From: Chloroflexota bacterium
Lineage (GTDB): Bacteria; Chloroflexota; Dehalococcoidia; DSGV01
DNA: 34,008 nucleotides
Direction: 5' to 3'
NCBI GenBank assembly: GCA_021787985.1
Contig: JAJYLG010000030.1
Span: 1-34,008 of the forward strand
The notes beneath the pieces are model-generated. The model was given only the letters and a program-made list of their open reading frames with translations. It was not told where the DNA came from and made no database searches. Within the stretch, counting starts at the first letter, position 1. Each line of letters opens with the position of its first letter. Below are positions 23,859 to 30,200 of this stretch, one piece after another. The position numbers were made by a program, and so were the translations under genes.

Positions 23859-24710
23859 ATGCATGAACTACTAGACCCAGGCGCCGGCCTCCCGGTGCCG
23901 CTGCTGCTTGCCGCGGCCTTCCTGCTCGGCGTGTTGCACGGCATCACGCCCGACGAGCATACCTGGCCGATCACCTTCTCATACGCCATCGGCGGCTTCA
24001 GCACGCGGCGCGGGATGTTGTCCGGCTTTCTGTTCTCGCTGGCCTTCACCCTGCAGCGCGCCATCGCCGCCGAGCTCGCGGCCCTCGCGCTGGTCGGCTT
24101 TCTTTCGCTCCCCCATTTCGAGGAGGCCTTGTACGTGGTCGTCGGCCTGCTGATGGTGCTGGCAGGGCGCTACCTACATCGCCACGGCCACGCCCTGCAC
24201 CTCTTCCACCACGAGGTAGGTGAGGAGCCACTGGAGACCGGCAGGCCGGTGCCGGCGAAGCTCGCCCTGCTCCACGGCTTCGTCGCCGGCTGGGGGACCG
24301 GCGCCTTCGCGACCGTGATCTACGCGGCGCTGGCGCCCGCCATGCCGAGCGTGTACCTGGGGTGGGTCCCCGGCCTGATGTTCGGCCTCGGCACGATGGT
24401 GACCATGGTGCTGTTCGGCGCCGCCGTCGGCGCCTGGATGCAGTCGCGGCACATGGGCGTCGACGCGATGGCGTTTGTCGGGCGCCGGGTTTCCAGCACC
24501 ACGCTCTTCTGGGGCGGCTGGGTGTTCGTGCTGGCAGGGATCGTCGGGCTGCTCGTGCCGCTCAACGACCTCGTCATCACGACCCCGGTGCGGTGGTACA
24601 GCCTCCATCACCTGAGCATCGGATTCCTGCTGATGGTGGGCGCGCTCTTCGTGATCGCGGTCGGAGCGTTCTGGGACGCGACACGCACGGCGCGACTGCG
24701 CTTCCGCTAG
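23859..24710 (+). CDS. NicO/UreH-like polytopic membrane protein, putative metal transporter
   Basis: 283 residues with about six to seven transmembrane helices. The first helix ends in HGITPDEHTWPI, which resembles the H-x4-D-H metal motif of NicO/RcnA/UreH-type nickel-cobalt transporters with one extra residue. Between helices 3 and 4 is a histidine-rich cytoplasmic loop (YLHRHGHALHLFHHEVG), common in metal transporters. A second motif, LHGFVAGWGTGAF, lies at about 135-147. ATG chosen; only a weak Shine-Dalgarno (GAAAGAG). A Fur-type box upstream and the zinc importer downstream suggest metal-responsive expression. Whether it imports, exports or acts as an accessory is unknown. Confidence 0.72.
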   Translation: MHELLDPGAGLPVPLLLAAAFLLGVLHGITPDEHTWPITFSYAIGGFSTRRGMLSGFLFSLAFTLQRAIAAELAALALVGFLSLPHFEEALYVVVGLLMVLAGRYLHRHGHALHLFHHEVGEEPLETGRPVPAKLALLHGFVAGWGTGAFATVIYAALAPAMPSVYLGWVPGLMFGLGTMVTMVLFGAAVGAWMQSRHMGVDAMAFVGRRVSSTTLFWGGWVFVLAGIVGLLVPLNDLVITTPVRWYSLHHLSIGFLLMVGALFVIAVGAFWDATRTARLRFR

Positions 24711-24721
24711 CGAGCTGTTGA

Positions 24722-24747
24722 GAGATCCGTTCGACCATCCCCCCTTC
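24722..24747 (+). repeat. Dispersed repeat copy 1
   Basis: The sequence containing AGATCCGTT-CGACCAT lies just after the NicO-like stop. It is matched by 28348-28368 after the ABM-domain gene, apart from a one-base gap and a few changes. In both places a hairpin follows directly. Confidence 0.55.
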
Positions 24748-24772
24748 CTGGTCTGTACACCAGGAGGGGGGG
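24739..24772 (+). terminator. Strong hairpin, likely terminator after the NicO-like gene
   Basis: Stem CCCCCC-TT-CCTGGT, 6-base loop, ACCAGG-A-GGGGGG: 12 pairs around a small asymmetric internal loop. It starts 28 bases after the stop codon. The following bases are GTTCG, not a T-run, so Rho-independent termination would be atypical. Confidence 0.5.
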
Positions 24773-24856
24773 TTCGTATCTGGAGGACAGCCCCAGACCC
24801 CGGCGGTGTTCGCGGCGGGACCGCAGCGCCCCCGCGTTCCCCCTGCCCGGGATTTC

Positions 24857-24886
24857 TTGACACTAGGTATCACTAAGCTCTAAACT
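24857..24886 (+). promoter_or_regulatory. Promoter and Fur-type box of the fur/zur-like gene
   Basis: -35 TTGACA (24857-24862), 18-base spacer, -10 TAAACT (24881-24886), 6 bases to the ATG. The box TGACACTAGGTATCA (24858-24872) covers the -35, so repressor binding would block RNA polymerase and give autoregulation. The spacing to the ATG implies a leaderless message. Confidence 0.78.
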
Positions 24887-24892
24887 GCCACT

Positions 24893-25336
24893 ATGTCGAG
24901 CCAGTCTACCCTCGCCCCGCGCGTCCACGCCGCGGAGCAGTCGCTCGGCGCGGCGGGCTACCGCCTTACCCGCCCCCGCCGCGAGTTGTTGCGCGCCATC
25001 GCCGCCATGCCCGACCACTTCACTCCCGACGAGCTCATCCACGCCGTCGGCCCTGCCGTCGGCCGCGCTACCGTCTTCCGCACCATCCGCATGCTGACCG
25101 AGCGCGACCTTCTCTGCCGCGTCCGCCTCGAGGACGGCACCCTCGCCTACCGCTGGAGCGGCGCCGGTCACCACCACCACCTCGTCTGCGTGAGCTGCGG
25201 GCGCGTCGACGACCTCCAGGGTTGCGATATCGACTCCGACCTCGCCCGCCTCGCCGCCGCGAGCGGGTTTGCCGTCGACGGGCACTGGCTCGAGGTCTAC
25301 GGCCGCTGCGCCGACTGCCGGGCGCGGGAAGCCTGA
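24893..25336 (+). CDS. Fur-family metalloregulator, Zur-like
   Basis: 147 residues. Winged-helix domain at the N-terminus: GYRLTRPRRELLRAI, then FTPDELIHAV and VGRATVFRTIRMLTERDLL (recognition helix). Metal-binding segment HHHH (93-96) with LVCVSCGRVDDL, giving Cys99 and Cys102, and a second structural zinc pair Cys139 and Cys142 in YGRCADC. Fur, Zur, Mur and Nur cannot be told apart by motif alone; the neighbouring importer with three His ligands supports zinc. Its promoter carries the 15-bp box, and the importer genes follow 17 bases later in the same direction. A truncated copy lies upstream. Confidence 0.9.
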   Translation: MSSQSTLAPRVHAAEQSLGAAGYRLTRPRRELLRAIAAMPDHFTPDELIHAVGPAVGRATVFRTIRMLTERDLLCRVRLEDGTLAYRWSGAGHHHHLVCVSCGRVDDLQGCDIDSDLARLAAASGFAVDGHWLEVYGRCADCRAREA

Positions 25337-25353
25337 ACGAGCGGACACCGCCG

Positions 25354-26295
25354 ATGCGATCACCCCTTCGCCGTCGGCCCGGCAAGAGTGATACCTGGTA
25401 TCGACACGTGCTGCCCACGGCCGCGGTCCTCTTCCTCGCCGCCCTCGCGGCCGCCTGCGGCAGCCGCGGGACTGCGACCCCGGCAGGCAAGCCGCTCATC
25501 GTGGGCACGACCACTCAAATCGCCGACATCGTTCGCAACATCGCCGGCGACCGGGCTGCCGTGGTCTCGCTCGTCGGACCCAACCGAGACCCCCACGACT
25601 ACGAGCCGACCACGGATGCTGTGGAGCAGGTCGCGCGCTCGCGCGTCGTCTTCAAGAACGGTGCCGGGCTGGACGATTGGCTGGACCGCGTCCTCAAGAA
25701 CGCCGGCGGCTCCCGCCCGACCGTGGACCTCTCCGCCGTCGTTCACCTGCGTTACGACGCCGGCCAGCCCGACCCCCACTACTGGATGGACCCCACGAAC
25801 GTGGAGCGCATGGTCCCGGCCATCCGCGATGCCTTGGTCGCGGCCGATCCGGCCGATGCCACCGCCTACCGCGCCAACGCCAACCGCTACCTGCAGCAGG
25901 TGCGGACCATGGACGCGCAGGTCAAGTCCATCTTCGACACCGTCCCCACGGCGGGCCGCAAGCTGGTCACTGATCACGACGCGTTCCACTACTTCGCCGA
26001 TCACTTCGGGCTCGACTATGTCGGCACTATCCTCCGCGGGCTCAGCACCAGCTCGGAGCCAACCACCCAGCAGCTCGCGGCGCTCGTCGGGGCGATCCGC
26101 GACCAGGGGGTCAAAGCCATCTTCGCTGAGGCGAGCCTCAACCCGAAGCTGGCTGAGCAGATCGGCAGGGATGCCGGCGTCAAGGTGGTCACAGACCTCT
26201 ACGGCGACAGTCTGGGACCGCCCGGCTCCGATGCTGGCACTTACATCGGCATGATGGTGTCCAACGCGCGGGCCATCGCGGAGGCGTTGCGGTGA
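25354..26295 (+). CDS. znuA: Metal ABC transporter substrate-binding lipoprotein, ZnuA-like
   Basis: 313 residues from the ATG; a hydrophobic export signal (VLPTAAVLFLAALAAAC) ends at Cys35 in an imperfect lipobox (AAAC). The cluster A-1 family delivers Zn or Mn to an ABC-3 permease. Ligands seen: His81 in DPHDYEPT, His142 in DPHYWMDPTN, His208 in VTDHDAFHYFA, and Asp285 in DLYGDSLG. His rather than Glu at the third position is typical of ZnuA-type zinc binders, not PsaA/MntC. No His-rich loop. The start is uncertain: a Fur-type box (25389-25403) lies inside codons 12-17, and the GTG at 25408 is a possible alternative giving 295 residues. The stop overlaps the next gene (GTGA). Confidence 0.9.
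   Translation: MRSPLRRRPGKSDTWYRHVLPTAAVLFLAALAAACGSRGTATPAGKPLIVGTTTQIADIVRNIAGDRAAVVSLVGPNRDPHDYEPTTDAVEQVARSRVVFKNGAGLDDWLDRVLKNAGGSRPTVDLSAVVHLRYDAGQPDPHYWMDPTNVERMVPAIRDALVAADPADATAYRANANRYLQQVRTMDAQVKSIFDTVPTAGRKLVTDHDAFHYFADHFGLDYVGTILRGLSTSSEPTTQQLAALVGAIRDQGVKAIFAEASLNPKLAEQIGRDAGVKVVTDLYGDSLGPPGSDAGTYIGMMVSNARAIAEALR
25389..25403. promoter_or_regulatory. Fur-type box at the start of the znuA-like gene
   Basis: TGATACCTGGTATCG; its core GATACC-T-GGTATC is a perfect 13-bp palindrome, the most symmetric of the four. With the ATG at 25354 it is intragenic; with a GTG start at 25408 it would lie in the promoter. Confidence 0.7.
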
Positions 26296-27086
26296 GTCAG
26301 AGCCTCCCCGCCGTCGAGATCGTCGACCTCACCGTGGCGTACGGCGAGCGGGTGGCGTTGCGCCGCCTGAGCCTGACGCTGCCGCCCGCTGCGTTCGTGA
26401 GCGTCATCGGGCCGAACGGCTCGGGCAAGAGCACCATGCTGCGTGCGGTGGCCGGCATGGTGCGGGCCCGTCACGGTGGCGTGCGCATCTTCGGCCAGTC
26501 GGTGCAGCGCGCCCGCGGCCGCATCGCCTATGTGCCGCAGCGAGAGGAGGTGCACTGGGAGTTCCCCGTGACCGTGCAAGAAGTGGCCGAGATGGGGCGC
26601 TACTCCCGGGCGGGTTGGCTGCGCCCCCTCTCCCACCCCGACCACGCGGCCGCGCTCGACGCGCTGCGCCAGGTGGGGCTCGCCGACCGCGCCGGGGAGC
26701 AGATCGTGAATCTCTCCGGCGGCCAGCAACAGCGGGTCTTCATCGGACGCGCCCTTGCCCGGCAGGCCGGCCTGCTGCTGCTCGACGAGCCGCTCAACGG
26801 CGTGGACGCGGCCAGCCAGGACCAGGTGATCCATCTCCTGCAGCGCCAGGTCGGCCAGGGCGCGACCGTGGTCATGGCCACCCACGACCTGGAGATGGCC
26901 GGCCACGTCTCGACCCACCTCGTCTTCCTGAACGAAGGACGCCTGGTTGCCTTCGGCCCGCCGGTCGAAGCCCTCACGGCCGAGACGCTGCGGCGCACCT
27001 ACGGGGGGCAGCTCCTCTTCCACGAAGCTCTCGTCACCCATCGCCCGGTCGACGTGGGAGCTGCGCATCATGAACGCCATCGCTAG
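26292..27086 (+). CDS. znuC: Metal ABC transporter ATPase, ZnuC-like
   Basis: 264 residues. Walker A GPNGSGKST, Q-loop YVPQREEV, signature LSGGQQQRV, Walker B LLLLDEPLNG, and H-loop ATHDLEM. The sequence order and VTVQEVAEMGRY fit the manganese/zinc/iron transport ATPases. GTG start overlaps the znuA stop as GTGA, and the end overlaps the permease start by 17 bases, so all three importer genes are translationally coupled. It hydrolyses ATP to drive import across the inner membrane. Confidence 0.93.
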   Translation: MSQSLPAVEIVDLTVAYGERVALRRLSLTLPPAAFVSVIGPNGSGKSTMLRAVAGMVRARHGGVRIFGQSVQRARGRIAYVPQREEVHWEFPVTVQEVAEMGRYSRAGWLRPLSHPDHAAALDALRQVGLADRAGEQIVNLSGGQQQRVFIGRALARQAGLLLLDEPLNGVDAASQDQVIHLLQRQVGQGATVVMATHDLEMAGHVSTHLVFLNEGRLVAFGPPVEALTAETLRRTYGGQLLFHEALVTHRPVDVGAAHHERHR

Positions 27087-27948
27087 CTGGTTCACCGACC
27101 CGATGCAGTTCCAGTTCTTCCGCCACGCGCTCGGTGCGGTGCTCATCATGGGGCTGCTCTGTGGCGCCCTGGGCACCTTCGTGGTGCTGCGCGGCTGGTC
27201 GTTCTTCGGCGACGCGCTGACCCACGCGGTCTTCCCGGGCGTCGTGGTCGCCCAGATCGTCGGCGGGTCGTTCTTCGCCGGTGGGCTCGTGGCCGGCCTG
27301 CTCACGTCGCTGGCGATCGGCGTCGTGGCACGCAGCCGCCGCGTCACCGCCGATACCGCCATCGGCGTGCTCTTCGTCGGCGCGTTCTCCCTCGGTGTGT
27401 TCCTGCTGAGTCGTACCGTCAGCTACCGGCAGGACCTGAGCGCGTTCCTCTTCGGCCAGGTCCTCGGCGTTTCCACCGCCGATCTCGTCGTGTCGACGAT
27501 CATGGGCACGCTCGTGATCGGCATCACCCTGGCGATCTTCAAGGAGCTGAAGCTGGCCGCCTTCGATCCGGTGAGCGCCGCGGCCATGGGCTACCCGGTC
27601 TTCGCGCTCGACCTGCTGCTTCTCGGCCTGCTTACGGTAACCATCGTGGTGGCGCTCAAGACCGTCGGCAACATCCTCGTTCTCGCGATGATCGTCACCC
27701 CGGCCGCGACGGCGCGCCTCTACGCTGAGCGCCTCAGCAGCATGATGCTGTTCGCCGCGGCCCTCGGGGCGATCGAGGGAGTGCTGGGGCTGTTCCTCGC
27801 GGCGCACCTCGACGTGCCACCCGGAAGCACGATCGTCCTGCTCGCCACGGCGGTCTTCCTCGCGGGGCTCGGGCTCTCGCCACGGGGCGGCCTGCCGGCG
27901 TACCTGCGCCAGCGGCGGGCCAGCGCGGCCGAGCGCCCGGACGCGTGA
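27070..27948 (+). CDS. znuB: Metal ABC-3 permease, ZnuB-like
   Basis: 292 residues, about eight to nine transmembrane helices. ABC-3 family features: FFRHALGAVLIMGLLCGALGTFVVLRGWSFFGDALTHAVFPGVVV at the N-terminus and VSAAAMGYPVF, VALKTVGNILVLAMIVTPAATARLYA in the second half. Start ATG preceded by GGGAGC; the start overlaps the ATPase gene by 17 bases. It forms the channel of the importer fed by the ZnuA-like lipoprotein. Confidence 0.92.
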   Translation: MNAIASWFTDPMQFQFFRHALGAVLIMGLLCGALGTFVVLRGWSFFGDALTHAVFPGVVVAQIVGGSFFAGGLVAGLLTSLAIGVVARSRRVTADTAIGVLFVGAFSLGVFLLSRTVSYRQDLSAFLFGQVLGVSTADLVVSTIMGTLVIGITLAIFKELKLAAFDPVSAAAMGYPVFALDLLLLGLLTVTIVVALKTVGNILVLAMIVTPAATARLYAERLSSMMLFAAALGAIEGVLGLFLAAHLDVPPGSTIVLLATAVFLAGLGLSPRGGLPAYLRQRRASAAERPDA

Positions 27949-27962
27949 CCACCGCGTCCTGC

Positions 27963-27968
27963 TACCCT
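27963..27968 (+). promoter_or_regulatory. Candidate extended -10 of the ABM gene
   Basis: TGC-TACCCT lies 51 bases before the ABM start, in the gap after the permease stop. It resembles TGC-TACCAT upstream of the MFS gene. Confidence 0.4.
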
Positions 27969-28019
27969 GGACCGTGCCCCGCCACCGCGGGGACGACTGT
28001 TGAAGGAACCCGCTGCCGG

Positions 28020-28334
28020 ATGTTCGTCGTCGCCAACCGCGTGCCCGTCAACCCCGCGCACGCCGACACGTTCGAGTCGATGTTTCGCGCCACCCTCGGG
28101 CGCACCACCAACGTGCCCGGCTTCATCAAGACCCAGGTGCTACGCCCGGTCGAGGCCGGCACCTACGTCGTGCTCACCTACTGGAAGGACCGCGCCAGCT
28201 TCGAGGGATGGATGCAGAGCGAGTCCTTCCAGCGAGCCCACGCACGGTCCGGTCCCGAGGGCATGGTGTCCGGGCCTTCCGCTCTGGAGATGCACGAGGT
28301 CGCCCTGTCCACCGACCCGTCGGAGGCCGGTTAG
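28020..28334 (+). CDS. Antibiotic biosynthesis monooxygenase (ABM) domain protein
   Basis: 104 residues, one dimeric alpha-beta ABM fold. Typical: VVANRVPVNPAHADTFESMF, VPGFIKTQVLRP, TYVVLTYWKDRASFEGWMQSESFQRAH. The family includes heme-degrading IsdG/HmoB enzymes and small monooxygenases; NPxHADxFExxF resembles the HmoA/IsdG-like branch, but the usual Asn and His needed for heme degradation are not clear. The ATG at 28020 was chosen; a GTG at 27945 would add 25 residues that are unlike the family. AAGGA lies about 12 bases upstream. Confidence 0.8.
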   Translation: MFVVANRVPVNPAHADTFESMFRATLGRTTNVPGFIKTQVLRPVEAGTYVVLTYWKDRASFEGWMQSESFQRAHARSGPEGMVSGPSALEMHEVALSTDPSEAG

Positions 28335-28347
28335 CAGCAGGGTTCTG

Positions 28348-28368
28348 AAAGATCCGTTTCGACCATTT
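28348..28368 (+). repeat. Dispersed repeat copy 2
   Basis: AAAGATCCGTTTCGACCATTT, matching copy 1 at 24722. Located 14 bases after the ABM gene stop. Confidence 0.55.
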
Positions 28369-28399
28369 CCCGCCTGCTTCGTGGCCCGGAAGGGGATGG
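28363..28399 (+). other. Imperfect hairpin following repeat copy 2
   Basis: CCATTTCC and GGAAGGGGATGG can pair as CCAT/ATGG and TTCC/GGAA around a bulge. It is weaker than the hairpin after copy 1. It sits in the 196-base convergent gap between the ABM gene and the lipoprotein gene; the rest of that gap (28400-28530) has no supported feature. Confidence 0.35.
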
Positions 28400-28530
28400 C
28401 CTATCCCGTTGGGTGGCCGTTCACGCGGTCCCGGCCGCCTGGTCCGCGCTGTCGGTCGCGTCGCCGTCCGAGTCGCGCACACGAATCGACTCCATCGGCC
28501 CGAGCACGGACGGTCACGGACGGCCCACCC

Positions 28531-29724
28531 CTACGGCCGCCACTGCGGTCGCGTGCCCTGCGCCACCACGGCTGCGCCGCTGCCATCCGCGGCGGCGACC
28601 ACCACCGCCGGCGAGCCGCCTGCCGCTCCGCGCGTGTACGCGAGGAGCTGCCCGTCGTTCGATAGCGCCGGCCAGGCCGCGTCCTCGAGCAGCTTGGCCG
28701 GAGCGCCGCCCTGCAGCGAGATGCGGAACAGGTCAGGCGTCCCGCTCATGGCGGCCGTCGGGCCGCTGGGGGAACGCATGCAGGCCGTGACGTCAAACGT
28801 CCCGGCGCTGTAGAGCAGCGCGCCGCTTCCCGCCCAGGTCACACCATAGGGGACCTCGTCGTAGTCGGACGAAGGCCGCGGCAGCAGGTCGTGCACCCGG
28901 AACTCGTGGCTGGTGCCGTCTACTCCCACCACCTGCGCGCTGCCCGAGGCCGAGCAGGCACTATTGTGCACCGTGGTCGTGTAGGCCATCGCCCGCCGGT
29001 CGGGCGAGGCGGCGACGTCCGTCGGCGTGCGACCGCTGAGATTGCCGACCGGCAGGCGCGTGCGGGTGCCGTCGCCGCTGATCAGGTAGAAGCTGAACGC
29101 CGTGTTGCCGCTGGCGCCCGCGAGCGCGTATGGCCCGCCCTCGGCAAGGATGCGCCCGTCGGCGGTCCATGCGGGCGCGCCCCAGTCCCACTCCGTGTCC
29201 CGGGTGAGCGGGAGCGCGGCGCCACCGCCGCCGGTCGGCGCAACCACCAGCCGCCAGCCTCCCGCTCCGCTGACCGGCTCGCGGAACGCCAAGCGCTGAC
29301 CGTCAGGCGAGAAGGCCGCGTCGGCGCCCACGGCAAGCGACGTGACGCCGCCCAACGTCCCGTTGTCGCCGACCTGGACCACGTGGACGGGTGCGGCCGT
29401 CCCCCAGTAGGCGAGCGCGCGACCATCAGGGCTCCACGCGAAGCCGGTCACGCCATCGGCGACGAGCCGATCGCCGCCGCCATCTCCACGGACGAGGCGG
29501 AGCTGCATCTCGCGTCCCGAGGGGCGCAGATAGGCCAGCCAACGTGCGTCGCGCGGCGCGGCGGTCGGCGAAGCGTGAGGCGTGGCGGTTCCGGTGGGGG
29601 TGAAGGTAGGGAGGCCGGGCGTCGCCGTGGGCGACGACTGGCGCTTGCCGCCGCCGCAGGCGGCGAGCAGCATCAAGGTCGACGCGAGCGCAGCAGCCAG
29701 CGGAACACGGCGGGGAGCTCGCAC
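28531..29724 (-). CDS. Beta-propeller (TolB/WD40-like) lipoprotein
   Basis: 397 residues from the second of two adjacent GTG codons. Signal peptide [21 protein letters not shown] ends in a good lipobox (LAAC), followed by a Ser/Thr/Pro-rich linker. Repeated propeller blades show [34 protein letters not shown] and [12 protein letters not shown]. No catalytic residues are evident. Such proteins are usually surface or periplasmic-face binding scaffolds. TACAAT lies 6 bases before the chosen GTG, so the message may be leaderless. Divergent from queF across a 71-base spacer. Confidence 0.85.
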   Translation of the reverse strand: MRAPRRVPLAAALASTLMLLAACGGGKRQSSPTATPGLPTFTPTGTATPHASPTAAPRDARWLAYLRPSGREMQLRLVRGDGGGDRLVADGVTGFAWSPDGRALAYWGTAAPVHVVQVGDNGTLGGVTSLAVGADAAFSPDGQRLAFREPVSGAGGWRLVVAPTGGGGAALPLTRDTEWDWGAPAWTADGRILAEGGPYALAGASGNTAFSFYLISGDGTRTRLPVGNLSGRTPTDVAASPDRRAMAYTTTVHNSACSASGSAQVVGVDGTSHEFRVHDLLPRPSSDYDEVPYGVTWAGSGALLYSAGTFDVTACMRSPSGPTAAMSGTPDLFRISLQGGAPAKLLEDAAWPALSNDGQLLAYTRGAAGGSPAVVVAAADGSGAAVVAQGTRPQWRP

Positions 29725-29730
29725 CACCCT

Positions 29731-29736
29731 ATTGTA
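29731..29736 (-). promoter_or_regulatory. -10 element of the lipoprotein gene, leaderless spacing
   Basis: Minus strand TACAAT, 6 bases before GTG 29724 (3 bases before GTG 29727). This decides for the second GTG. Confidence 0.5.
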
Positions 29737-29770
29737 CGAGCGTGCCGCGAGCGATGCTGGCGCTCGGCGT

Positions 29771-29776
29771 TAGAAT
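29771..29776 (+). promoter_or_regulatory. -10 element of queF
   Basis: TAGAAT, 19 bases before the queF ATG, with a GGGAGG Shine-Dalgarno between. No clear -35. Confidence 0.45.
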
Positions 29777-29795
29777 GTACATCGGGAGGCTAGGT

Positions 29796-30200
29796 ATGGA
29801 GCGCTACGGCGAAGCGCAGATCGCCGAGGCGCGGCTCGGGGCGCTGCCGAACCCGAACCCGGGGCGCGACTACGAGATCGCGTTCACGTGTCCGGAGTTC
29901 ACCTGCTTGTGCCCACGATCCGGGTTCCCGGACTTCGCCACGATGCACATCCGCTACGTGCCGGACCAGCACATCGTTGAGCTCAAGTCGCTCAAGCTCT
30001 ACATCAACAAGTTCCGCAGCGAGTACCTCTTCCACGAGGCGGCGGTGAACCGTATCCTCGACGACCTGCTCGCCGCGCTCCAGCCTCGCTTCCTCGAGGT
30101 GGTCGGGGATTTCAACGTGCGCGGCAACATCAAGACGATGATCACCGCCCGCCACGTCAAGCCCGGCTATCGCTTCGGGCCGGAGGTGCGTGCGCCGTGA
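29796..30200 (+). CDS. queF: NADPH-dependent preQ0 reductase QueF
   Basis: 134 residues, the short unimodular type I QueF. It reduces preQ0 to preQ1, the step after QueC in queuosine synthesis. Catalytic features: [19 protein letters not shown] with nucleophile Cys39 and Asp46, the QueF motif [20 protein letters not shown] with His80 and Glu81. ATG with GGGAGG six bases upstream; an upstream extension in the frame was excluded. The stop overlaps the RND gene as GTGA, an unrelated partner. Confidence 0.95.
   Translation: MERYGEAQIAEARLGALPNPNPGRDYEIAFTCPEFTCLCPRSGFPDFATMHIRYVPDQHIVELKSLKLYINKFRSEYLFHEAAVNRILDDLLAALQPRFLEVVGDFNVRGNIKTMITARHVKPGYRFGPEVRAP

Noticed and set aside
24174-24873. Antisense frames opposite the NicO-like gene
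   Set aside because: Low-complexity shadow translation of a membrane protein gene; no Shine-Dalgarno or family features.
27945-28019. Extended ABM protein from GTG 27945
   Set aside because: The extra 25 residues do not resemble the ABM fold; they are Cys/Pro-rich spacer sequence.
28505-28523. Tandem CACGGACGGT/CACGGACGGC
   Set aside because: Only two short units; not a CRISPR or meaningful repeat array.
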